DNA from: Nemertoderma westbladi
Lineage: Eukaryota; Xenacoelomorpha; Nemertodermatida; Nemertodermatidae
DNA: 58,355 nt
NCBI GenBank assembly: GCA_032718475.1
Contig: JAUCBJ010008206.1
Location: 1-58,355, forward strand
Reading direction: 5' to 3'
Below the pieces are notes generated by a model, which was not told the DNA's origin, did not search any database, and worked only from the letters and a program-made list of their open reading frames with translations. The translations under genes and the position numbers were made by a program. This document shows, in pieces, positions 1-8,727 of the stretch (position 1 is the first letter of the stretch; every line of letters begins with the position of its first letter).

Positions 1-560
1 TAGTACGCTCCATGTCAGCATGAGCTTTGCGCATTGCAGTAGTGAATATATTCCTAGCAGATTTGTTTGCTTGATAAGTGTATTGATTTGGTGTTCTTCT
101 GTATGCCAACCAGGTGAGTTCTCTATCTCGACGCAGTATTTGGATTTCTTTGGTAAACTAAGACAGCCTTTGATTATTTTGACGTGCTTTGAATGGTATA
201 TGTGTATTACAACTTCTCATAAGTTTACTATGAAATAGAGCCCAAGATGATTTAGCATCTAGTGTATCAAGTTTGTTTGACCAATCAAAATAATAAGTTC
301 GGCATTGATGAGATTGAATCACGCCTTACTGAAGACTGGGCGTTTAATATTTTGTATGATTTGTCAAGTCATGTATTCAAGGTTGAAAATGAGGACTGAG
401 TGATCACTGGCACCAAGTGTGGGAAGATAGTGAATTGAATCGACCATTGTGTTCTTCATTAACGATAACAAGATCAAGTAGACTTGTGGAGACTCCCACT
501 GTGATACCGCGTGGGTTCATCAACACATTGAAATAGAAACAGATTGAAAAACTGGTAAGT
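1..560 (-). pseudogene. Decayed LINE ORF2 fragment (endonuclease end and linker)
   Basis: Read on the minus strand, the frames give LDLVIVNEEH (the end of an APE-type endonuclease in non-LTR retrotransposons) near 440-480, then WSNKLDTLDAKSSWALFHS near 240-300, and RNIFTTAMRKAHADMERT at the window edge, which resembles the basic linker between endonuclease and reverse transcriptase. Stops and frame changes interrupt it, so it is a relic. The element would continue to the left of the window. Its family cannot be fixed, and it differs from the LINE family at 27-36 kb. The 3' side is replaced by the minisatellite at about 655. Confidence 0.6.
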
Positions 561-654
561 CCATTTTTTTCTTTAACTTTCAAGATATTAGAAGTCCAAT
601 GGATTGTAGTACTTCTCAAATGTAATATTATGGTTTTAGGCCGAAACGTAACGT

Positions 655-2020
655 ATAGCCCTGGTACAACCCCAGGTGACGCCGAAACGTACATATATCG
701 CTGGTTCAACCCCCGGTGACGCCGAAACGTACGTATAGCGCTGGTTCAACCCTCAGTGACGTCGAAACGTACGTATAGCACTGGTTCAACCCCCGATGAC
801 GCCGAAACGTACGTATAGCGCTGGTTCAACCCCCCGGTGACATACGTATAGTGCTGGTTCAACCCCCGGTGACGCCGAAACGTACGTAAAGCCCTGGTTC
901 AACCCCTGGTGACGCCGAAACGTACGTATAGCCCTGGTTCAACCCCCGGTGACGCCGAAACGTACCTATCGCCCTGGTTCAACCCCAGGTGACGCCGTAA
1001 CGTACGTATAGCCCTGGTTCAACCCCCCGGTGACGCCGAAACGTACGTATAGCGCTGGTTCAACCCCCGGTGACGGCCGAAACGTACGTATAGCGCTGGT
1101 TCAACCCCCGGTGACGCCGAAACGTACGTATAGCGCTGGTTCAACCCCCGGTGACGCCGAAACTGTACGCATAGCGCTGGTTCAACCCCCCGGTGACGCC
1201 GCCCCCGGTCACGCATAGCGCTGGTTCAACCCCCGGTGACGCGCCCCCGGTACGTATAGCGCTGGTTCAACCCCCGGTGACGCGCTGTACGTATAGCGCT
1301 GGTTCAACCCCCGGTGACGCGCCCCCGGTACGTATAGCGCTGGTTCAACCCTCGGTGACGCGCTGTACGTATAGCGCTGGTTCAACCCCCGGTGACGCGC
1401 CCCCGGTCACGTATAGCGCTGGTTCAACCCACGGTGACGCGCCCCCGGTCACGTATAGCGCTGGTTCAACCCCCGGTGACGCGCCCCCGGTCACGTATAG
1501 CGCTGGTTCAACCCCCGGTGACGCGCCCCCGGTCACGTATAGCGGTGGTTCAACCCCCGGTGACGCGCCCCCGGTCACGTATAGCGCTGGTTCAACCCCC
1601 GGTGACGAAGAAACGCACGTATAGCGCTGGTTCTACCCCCAGTGACGCCGAAACGTACGGTACGTATAGCGCTGGTTCAACCCCCGGTGACGCCGAAACG
1701 CACGTATAGCGCTGGTTCAACCCCCCGTGACGCCGAAACGTACGTATAGCGCTGGTTCAACCCCCGGTGACGCGCTGTACGTATAGCGCTGGTTCAACCC
1801 CCGGTGACGCGCCCCCGGTACGTATAGCGCTGGTTCAACCCTCGGTGACGCGCTGTACGTATAGCGCTGGTTCAACCCCCGGTGACGCGCCCCCGGTCAC
1901 GTATAGCGCTGGTTCAACCCACGGTGACGCGCCCCCGGTCACGTATAGCGCTGGTTCAACCCCCGGTGACGCGCCCCCGGTCACGTATAGCGCTGGTTCA
2001 ACCCCCGGTGACGCGCCTTT
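655..2020 (+). repeat. ~40-bp GC-rich minisatellite derived from a hammerhead ribozyme half
   Basis: About 34 head-to-tail monomers carry GAAACGTACGTATAGCGCTG, then GTTCAACCCCCGGTGACGCC. Part of the array (about 1200-1600 and 1750-2020) uses a variant in which the GAAAC segment is replaced by GCCCCCGGTCAC or GCTGTAC. Every element of the canonical monomer matches the 3' half of the hammerhead ribozymes at 2269-2707: GAA core, short stem III, cleavage site, stem I strand and the CCCC/TGAC outer stem strand. The array runs without a gap into the first retrozyme-like unit at 1988. Long ORFs across it on both strands are a by-product of the repeat. Confidence 0.85.
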
Positions 2021-2335
2021 CTCATTTTTTCCACTTCTGAACAAAACCACAATGTTACACCTTTAATAATTACAGTTGTAACAGCTCATCTCCAATTTTT
2101 TTTTTAATATCACCTGGCAGCAATACTCGAGCTGAATATTTATTTATTTGTACTTCCCTCCTGTTTCTCTCTAGCATACTTGAGGCCGTTAGGTCCGCTG
2201 TTAGAGATAGATTATATGCAACTTAAGACTGCCCGTTCAATAGAAGTGGATTAGGTGGGATAGTGAATGTCAGGGACAAGTAGCTGAAACTGTGTTAGCG
2301 CTACTGATGAGGCCTGATAGGCTGAAACGTACGCA
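1988..2335 (+). repeat. Retrozyme-like unit 1 (348 bp)
   Basis: This is a non-coding unit running from one predicted hammerhead cleavage point (before TAGCGCTGG) to the next. It shares about 345 bp with the following unit, including the blocks TTTCCACTTCTGAACAAAAC, GCAGCAATACTCGAGCTGAA and GACTGCCCGTTCAATAGAAG. The size, tandem layout, lack of coding capacity and ribozyme at the unit boundary are the known features of metazoan retrozymes. The assignment is inferred from these features. Confidence 0.7.
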
Positions 2336-2360
2336 TAGCGCTCGTTCAACCCCCGGTGAC
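2269..2360 (+). ncRNA. Type I hammerhead ribozyme motif, copy 1
   Basis: The core CTGATGA is at 2304-2310. Stem II GGCC/GGCT closes a TGATA loop (2311-2323), and GAA is at 2324-2326. A very short stem III ACG-TA-CG(C) follows, and the predicted cleavage point lies between 2335 and 2336. Stem I pairs TAGCGCTA (2296-2303) with TAGCGCT (2336-2342). An outer stem I pairs GTCAGGG (2269-2275) with CCC..TGAC ending at 2360. A long stem I with a tiny stem III is the usual metazoan type I form. Position 16.1 (2334) is C where T is expected, so the copy may cleave poorly or not at all; minisatellite copies at the same place have T. Confidence 0.8.
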
Positions 2361-2682
2361 GCGCTTTCTCATTTTTTCCACTTCTGAACAAAACCATAAT
2401 ATTACACCTTTAATTACAGTTGCAACAGCTCATCTCCAATTTATTTAATTAATATCACCTAGCAGCAATACTCGAGCTGAATATTTACTTATTTGTACTT
2501 CCCTCCTGTTTCACTCTAACATATTTGAGGCCGGTAGGTTCGCTGTTAGAGATAGAATATATGCAACTTAAGACTGCCCGTTCAATAGAAGTGGATTAGG
2601 TGGGAGTGTGAGTGTCAGGGGCTAGTGGCTGAGCTGGTTAGCGCTACTTACTGATGAGGCCAGCTAGGCTGAAACGTACGCA
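2336..2682 (+). repeat. Retrozyme-like unit 2 (347 bp)
   Basis: Second tandem unit, colinear with unit 1 with scattered substitutions and small indels, and bounded by the predicted cleavage points of the two hammerheads. No ORF is shared by the units. It is followed by the beginning of a third unit. Confidence 0.7.
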
Positions 2683-2707
2683 TAGCGCTGGTTAAACCCC
2701 CGGTGAC
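2614..2707 (+). ncRNA. Type I hammerhead ribozyme motif, copy 2
   Basis: The core CTGATGA is at 2651-2657, stem II GGCC/GGCT has loop AGCTA (2658-2670), and GAAAC is at 2671-2675. The outer stem I pairs GTCAGGGG (2614-2621) with CCCC and TGAC ending at 2707. Loop II differs from copy 1 while both stem II strands and the core are kept, which fits conservation of structure. CTTA is inserted between the stem I strand TTAGCGCTA and the core, and position 16.1 is again C, so this copy also looks damaged. Confidence 0.78.
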
Positions 2708-2759
2708 GCGCTTTATCATTTTTTCAACTTCTGAACAAAACCATAATATTACACCCTTC
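2683..2759 (+). repeat. Retrozyme-like unit 3, truncated
   Basis: The first ~77 bp of a third unit (TAGCGCTGGTTAAACCCCCG through TTCTGAACAAAACC to the ATTACACC block), after which sequence similarity to the other units stops. Confidence 0.7.
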
Positions 2760-3469
2760 CAAATATTATTAGCTGTTACTTGAAACTACTGTATTAATAC
2801 AAAAATAACTCTTCAGTAAAATAATATTCAATATTGGAAATACAGTACGTCTCTGTGAACTCAAATTTGACAATACGGGCACGGGGTGAACACTTTGTTG
2901 GCTCCAGTACAGTAGGCTCAGGCCTACTTACAGTTTAGGTCTACTAACAGTGCTAACATCATACCTGCAAATGTACGGAATGGAGCATACCTGCAAACCA
3001 CCACCGTTAATCTAATGTTGGGTTTATTTTTTATGCCAGACATTCGTTAAAAATTGACAGTTAGAATTTAACCAAAAACCAACATTGTAATACGTCAACC
3101 ATTTTAAGAATTATGAAACTTTGTAACGTTAATTTTTTACAGTAATTGTACGCCAAAAATACTATATACAAAGATCTGACAATACCAAATTTATTTAAAC
3201 GTATATTAACGTTTTTGACGTTAATTAAAGTTTATTTTTTTATTTTTTCCCACTCGTTGCTGGGCAACAATACAATACCTCTTTAACCATACTATTACTT
3301 AGCTATTTATACGTAAACAGAAGGTTCCAGAATGGTTTATTTATTAAATATAATAAAATGCCTCGACGGGTGTAAAACCAGGCAACATTTGAACGATCAA
3401 TATCTCAGCTATTTTATGGGGAAACTTAGATTAAGTTACGTATTTGTAATCCTTTTGTATTTGTAGAAA

Positions 3470-3472
<3 letters not shown>
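2760..3472. other. AT-rich non-coding stretch
   Basis: I see no gene, RNA gene or clear repeat here. Confidence 0.6.

Positions 3473-3501
<29 letters not shown>
3473..3501. repeat. 29-bp poly-G homopolymer
   Basis: There are 29 consecutive G, flanked by GAAAATT and TACCTG. The length is probably uncertain, because homopolymers of this size are error-prone in sequencing. Confidence 0.9.
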
Positions 3502-3647
3502 TACCTGAATAACAACACAGCTACTACAATATAACATGAAATCAATATGTAGTCATCGTTTTCAGACGAATATCCATATGAATAGTTATATAAAACAATA
3601 ATGCACCACAAATTAATAAATATAATATAGGATACTACAATAGGTTA

Positions 3648-3971
3648 GGGGGCGTTCATAAATCATTCCAGTGGGGAGAGGGATGTGGGTGGGGCGAGCC
3701 AGGAAGTCTAGGTGACCCTTTGCGTGCGGTATAATTCAGTGGGTCGTCGCCGTAGTTAAAAATGATTGAACGCTAATAAGTCGGTCAATGTTGACTCTTT
3801 GTAAAAGAGGAGTGAGGAGGAATGGTCCAAAAAAGCTATTTAATTAAAAGTTAATATGTGAGGCTTTGTGGCAAGGGGGGGGGGGGGGAATATCTTTGTG
3901 AGAAGGTGGGGGGGGGGGGGGGGGGGGGTGAAACCCTTGGAAAACTCAAGAGATACATAATGAACGCCCCC
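3648..3971. mobile_element. Harbinger-like MITE with TTA target duplication
   Basis: The terminal inverted repeat GGGGGCGTTCAT (3648-3659) is matched in inverse by ATGAACGCCCCC (3960-3971), flanked by TTA at 3645-3647 and 3972-3974. It is 324 bp with no ORF. A 3-bp TTA/TAA duplication and G-rich ends fit PIF/Harbinger MITEs. The interior holds two poly-G tracts, 14 G at 3875-3888 and 21 G at 3908-3928. Confidence 0.8.
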
Positions 3972-3974
3972 TTA

Positions 3975-4569
3975 ATCTGTTTAAGGTAAGAGGCTGTTTG
4001 GCCTCAACAGAATATCATTAATATAATAGTACATACTGTAATAGCTTAAGCAGGGCATTCTAGAAAAAGTAAATCTACATTAGTATTTCATTTCAAAAAT
4101 ACTGACTCACCCAATCAGGTGGAGCTAAGTGAAACCATCTTTTCAAATTGTAGAAACAATTACCACCTGAATAATGACACTATATTCCAGGGATATGGTG
4201 TATACTGTATACTATATAAGAAGGTCTTGCTTGTGTGCCATCGTATCTGTAACTGAAATGTATCACAACACAAAGATAACAATAGCAGCACCAATAATAC
4301 CTAATTGATTACTAAAGACTAATTGATTACTAGATATTACTTAATTACAAGAATTAAATTTATTATTATAGATATTATTAAAGGTAATTGTAAATAAAAT
4401 TATGATGAATATCAAATATGCGGAAAAAACATAAGTAGTAAGGTGGACGGAATGTATACACACTGTGTATACCTTGGCCCCTATGAGTCTGTCTATTCTT
4501 TATTTATATATATTCATAAAACTTAGGTTTGGTTTGGATGCATTTTTAATAGAGACACAGACTCAAACG
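3975..4569. other. AT-rich non-coding stretch
   Basis: No gene or recognisable element is seen. Confidence 0.55.
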
Positions 4570-4835
4570 CCCATGTGAAGAATACCAGGATTTCACTTTT
4601 CGGTCGACCTTTTATTGGAATTTTATATAGGAAGATTTTTTTAATTTAACTTTATTAAGTGTTTTATAGCGCTTATTTCTGTCTTATAACCTGTACATAT
4701 ACTAATTCGTTTATTGTTTTGGTTAGATTCAGCCCTTATGTAACCTGTGTTTTTGGTGAAAACCTGGTATTCTTCTCATGGTGGTAACTGCCAAGTGAAA
4801 TATAACGGCAGAAAGTCTGGTATTCATCACATGGG
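4570..4835. repeat. Inverted repeat pair, possible foldback/MITE relic
   Basis: CCCATGTGAAGAATACCAG at 4570-4588 is matched in inverse by CTGGTATTCATCACATGGG at 4817-4835 (18 of 19). A third related segment, CCTGGTATTCTTCTCATGG, lies near 4766. No target duplication was found. The sequence on to 5090 is AT-rich with nothing recognisable. Confidence 0.5.
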
Positions 4836-5095
4836 CCGACTCAAAGATGGTCACGTTACTGACTAAAGGAATTTCAAATTACTTACAAAATAACATATTT
4901 TACTAATGAAAATCGCATTTGCCTTTACTAATTAGTGCATTGTCGGTATCATACTAATTACAGTAAATAAATAGATAGGTTTACATGACATATTATTATG
5001 GGTAATATTGTAAATTATTCCTTTATTAGTATTGGAACATTAGGATTAGTTAATTACGCAATAGTTAATAATTCAGATAATATTAATATATAACA

Positions 5096-5348
5096 TGATG
5101 TGATTTCATATATTCAATATTTACATGTACTTATATCTTATATCTAGTTAGGTCGTCCCTGATATTGTAACTGTCAATCATATACAATACCGGTACTCCA
5201 GTATTGTACTTGTGTCGTACTTCAGTACTTGTCATATCTGCATGTCAATACATTCTGCTTGTGTCTTTCTTATCATACTACAGTGTTGTATAATCCAGCC
5301 TAATATATAGAACCTGCATACCTAAACTGCATTTCATATATCATAACA
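5096..5348 (+). repeat. 5' LTR
   Basis: It starts TGATGTGATTTC and ends CATAACA, matching the copy at 7141 along its full length. Confidence 0.92.
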
Positions 5349-5446
5349 TGGCGCAGTGTGTATTTCTGGATTACTGTAGTCAGTTAACCAGCAAACATTC
5401 AAATTTGTAATTGCTGAATTAACACTGTAACACTACAAATGCTGAA

Positions 5447-7048
5447 ATGGCTGAATATAACACGCCACCAAGCCAGCGTATTCAGTTGACACTCGACTCT
5501 GCAGATATAAACGGGTTAGTTACTGGCCAATCCCCTCCGTTTTTCGGCTTTAGTGAAGCCACTACACCTTCGCACGATGCCATTGGATTTGGCCCGTTGG
5601 TTGACCTCAATGGTCCCCCCACGACACCGGTACCTGTACCTAGACCGGATTATAAACCGGCCCCCATCGACATTGCTGGATTAGTGCAAGGTTTCGCTGA
5701 CGTTTTGGCTACGCAGCAAAACCAACTCGAGGATCAACGTCGGAAGGATGAAACATTCCGCCGAACCGAGGAATTACGATTACGCAGGGAAGATTTTGCG
5801 TATTTCGAACAGGCTAGGCAGCGGGACAACGAACGACTGCAAGAGTTCCTGTCAACCGCACTGCGTCAACCGCGGGGTGACGCAAATCTATCAACAGATA
5901 ACGGTCTAGCCCTCTTTGATTCCCGAATCATTATTCCAAAATGTCAAAGAAAGGAAGTATTAAGACGCCTGCATGCATCTCATCAGGGTACTGAGCGTAC
6001 CAAACGGCGTGCTCGGCTTACAGTATATTGGCCCGGTCTGTCCGCAGACATCATTAATGTAGTTGGCATGTGTCAACCATGCCAAGAACGGCGGGCATCC
6101 TTACCAGCCGAGCCGCTTCTTAGGGACCCACCCCCTTCTCGACCTTTTGAACAAACCGCTGCCGATATAGGTCACCATGGTGGGAAAGCATATCTCATAT
6201 ATGTAGACCGTTATTCAGGTTGGCCAGAGGTAGCAGAATTTTTGCATGAACCGGACTCCGCTAAAGTTGTTAATGTTTTAAAGCGTTTTTTTACTGCCAC
6301 AGGCATTCCTGTTAAATTTAGGTCAGATGGAGGACCCCAATTTACATCATCAACATTCAAAGCCTTTGCCAGCAATTGGGAATTTGACCATGTGCAATCC
6401 ATGCCTCATTTCCCATCCAGCAATGGTCTGGCCGAATCAGCTGTAAAATCCATGAAACACCTGATTGCCACCACAGGTGGTGACATTCATAGTGATAACT
6501 TCCGTCTTGGATTACTAGAATTTCGCAATACTCCGCGTACTTCCGGATACTCACCAGCACAATTAATTTTCGGCCGCCCTTTACGTTCCATTGTGCCTTG
6601 TCATATATCAGCCTTTGCCTCTAAATGGCTTGATGACACTCATGAATCACAGTCCGAATCTACAAACACCGCTACAAAGAACGAATTACGCCGACCTTTG
6701 ACACCCTTAACCATTGGCCAAAGTGTATGGTTTCAAAATCATTCTACAAAACGATGGTCACAACATGGTACAGTAATAGAAAGACAAGGAAGAAACTACC
6801 TTGTGAAACTGTTGTCTGGTAGATCACTGTGGCGCAACCGCCGTCATATACGCGCCCGTATCGATCCTACCAATCAAGATTCTGGAGGGAAGGTGCCCAA
6901 TGATGATTCTCGTACACTGAATCCTCCGTCCACCCCGCGAGTTAAATTTCATGACAACCTCACCGAGCATGAACATGACAGTAACTCGCCACCTACTCGC
7001 CAAAGTTCCCGATTAAGGAAAGCTCCAAACTATTTCGGATTTAATTAA
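5447..7048 (+). CDS. Gag-like N-terminus fused to Gypsy-type integrase
   Basis: 533 codons with an ATG start in the leader of the LTR element. Residues 1-145 are gag-like: a proline-rich part, then a charged helical stretch (about 90-140). From about residue 146 the sequence is the end of a Gypsy pol: zinc-binding H176, H179, C209, C212, followed by the DDE core D240, D294, E330 (35 residues between the last two), and a C-terminal tail with basic patches. Integrase would insert the cDNA into nuclear DNA. Protease, RT and RNase H are missing, and the reading frame passes straight through the deletion point. The protein may serve in trans with an autonomous relative, or be a passive leftover of a recent deletion derivative. 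The fusion is seen directly; its function is inferred. Confidence 0.88.
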   Translation: MAEYNTPPSQRIQLTLDSADINGLVTGQSPPFFGFSEATTPSHDAIGFGPLVDLNGPPTTPVPVPRPDYKPAPIDIAGLVQGFADVLATQQNQLEDQRRKDETFRRTEELRLRREDFAYFEQARQRDNERLQEFLSTALRQPRGDANLSTDNGLALFDSRIIIPKCQRKEVLRRLHASHQGTERTKRRARLTVYWPGLSADIINVVGMCQPCQERRASLPAEPLLRDPPPSRPFEQTAADIGHHGGKAYLIYVDRYSGWPEVAEFLHEPDSAKVVNVLKRFFTATGIPVKFRSDGGPQFTSSTFKAFASNWEFDHVQSMPHFPSSNGLAESAVKSMKHLIATTGGDIHSDNFRLGLLEFRNTPRTSGYSPAQLIFGRPLRSIVPCHISAFASKWLDDTHESQSESTNTATKNELRRPLTPLTIGQSVWFQNHSTKRWSQHGTVIERQGRNYLVKLLSGRSLWRNRRHIRARIDPTNQDSGGKVPNDDSRTLNPPSTPRVKFHDNLTEHEHDSNSPPTRQSSRLRKAPNYFGFN

Positions 7049-7140
7049 CAGCTTTACGATTCTAAACCGAAAGTAAATAACTGGAACAATGAACTGAAGG
7101 TAATTAACTGAAAAGAATCATTTCATCTCGATAGGGGAGT

Positions 7141-7393
7141 TGATGTGATTTCATATATTCAATATTTACATGTACTTATATCTTATATCTAGTTAGGTCG
7201 TCCCTGATATTGTAACTGTCAATCATATACAATACCGGTACTCCAGTATTGTACTTGTGTCGTACTTCAGTACTTGTCATATCTGCATGTCAATACATTC
7301 TGCTTGTGTCTTTCTTATCATACTACAGTGTTGTATAATCCAGCCTAATATATAGAACCTGCATACCTAAACTGCATTTCATATATCATAACA
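7141..7393 (+). repeat. 3' LTR
   Basis: Direct copy of 5096-5348, followed at once by the TAACA duplication. Confidence 0.92.
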
Positions 7394-7398
7394 TAACA

Positions 7399-8727
7399 TA
7401 GAAAGAAGTCTCTGTTAAAAGTCAGATGACGACAAATTATATGTGCTTACTAAAGCTGGCTGGCATTAAACATACTATGTAAGATAAATAAAAACAAGCT
7501 TTACGATATTATTCATCACATTCAGTTACAACGATAACTGAGGTATATCTTGTCAAGGGATTTCCCATGTAAATGCTAAACAGCCCAATCCTAAGTTAAA
7601 GTGTTATCTGAACAAACCCAACCCGAACCAAAACTCATCATCTAAAAAATATAACAGATAAGGTTGAGCCCTGATGGTTACCCCTAACCAAAATACTAAA
7701 CCAATGCAATCGAACAGAAACCGAATTCCACCGTTACCATAAGGCGTTACCTAGTTCTATGTGGTACTCGAAACTATTATTGCCATAAAAATAACTGACA
7801 ATATATTTAATATATGCATTTTTTCACTGTGATTTATTTTACAATAACTGCCATAGTGTGTTGAGTTTTCCACTCGTTGACATTTTAAAATTCGCTTCGC
7901 TCGTGCTAAAAACCTGCCAACTCGTGTAAAACTGAACACTCGGACAGAATAGTTGAATTTCGCTAAATTGAAAATGAGTGATAAAAAGCGGTGTTTTCCG
8001 CTTACTTTTTATTATCGAATAATAGTCCTTCAATAAAAATCTTCAATAATAGTCCTTTTTCGAATTGTAAGAAATCTTGTTATCTGATTTCTTTATATTT
8101 ATGACATGAAATATATCATTCCCATTCTCAATCCCTAAGAATGTCTGAAATGCATGTTAATGGGTAATAATTATGGGGGTAAGTAAATAAATATCACTAT
8201 TTACGCCACATGCAAACCAAAAATTAGGATGTAATAGGCCTAAACTTTATTCATTATCAAAAGGATAATTCTTATATTTTTTTATTCTATTAATTCCAAT
8301 AAAGACGCCGTTGCAGTTCCTTGCTTTGGTTTGAGTCTCATACTGTCATACATTCAAAAACTGTTCCCATTATTAAAAAAAAATACCAAAAATTATAAAA
8401 GAAGTATGATTATAATAAACACTACGGTGGAATTGGAATGTAAATACGGGAACCAATTCAAAAACTTTAATCGAAAATGCAACTGAAATGGAAATTGGGC
8501 ATATTCGGAAGTTACGGAACTGAAATCAATCCGGTAAAATAATCTGACAGACAATTATTAAAAAGTAATAATAAACTTAATTCCGATATATAGCCTACCT
8601 GAAAATTCTATATATCTGTTTTGTATATCGTAATTACATTTTAAAAAAGATCAACAATTAAAACGCACATGCCGACTGGCTATAAGAAATGCCGCGCGGA
8701 TCCGTTATGTTCTGCATCAATTAAAAA
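7399..8727. other. AT-rich non-coding DNA downstream of the intersectin-like gene
   Basis: No convincing ORF. Minus-strand AATAAA hexamers (TTTATT on plus at 8281-8286 and 8246-8251) lie about 440-480 bp past the stop of the minus-strand gene and could be its polyadenylation signals. A GCTTCGCTCG motif near 7890 is shared with 12.8-13.3 kb. Confidence 0.5.

Larger units (their letters stand above)
5091..7398 (+). mobile_element. Short LTR retrotransposon (Ty3/Gypsy type), gag-integrase only
   Basis: Two 253-bp direct repeats (5096-5348 and 7141-7393) begin TG, end CA and are flanked by the 5-bp duplication TAACA (5091-5095 and 7394-7398). By eye the LTRs are identical, which implies a recent insertion. 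The internal part has one 533-codon ORF with a gag-like start and an integrase but no protease, reverse transcriptase or RNase H. TGGCGCAGTG directly after the 5' LTR is a likely primer-binding site, and AGGGGAG just before the 3' LTR is a plausible polypurine tract. Confidence 0.92.

Noticed and set aside
404-709. 101-codon ORF as a gene
   Set aside because: It joins minisatellite-derived residues to a LINE endonuclease remnant and has no independent coherence.
655-2020. CRISPR-like array, or RNA polymerase III B boxes (GGTTCAACCCC in every monomer)
   Set aside because: Monomers are contiguous without variable spacers. The B-box match lacks an A box at the right distance and a tRNA fold; the hammerhead explanation accounts for the same bases.
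1019-2066. ORFs on both strands of the 40-bp minisatellite
   Set aside because: By-product of the repeat; frames change with monomer length and show no conserved start.
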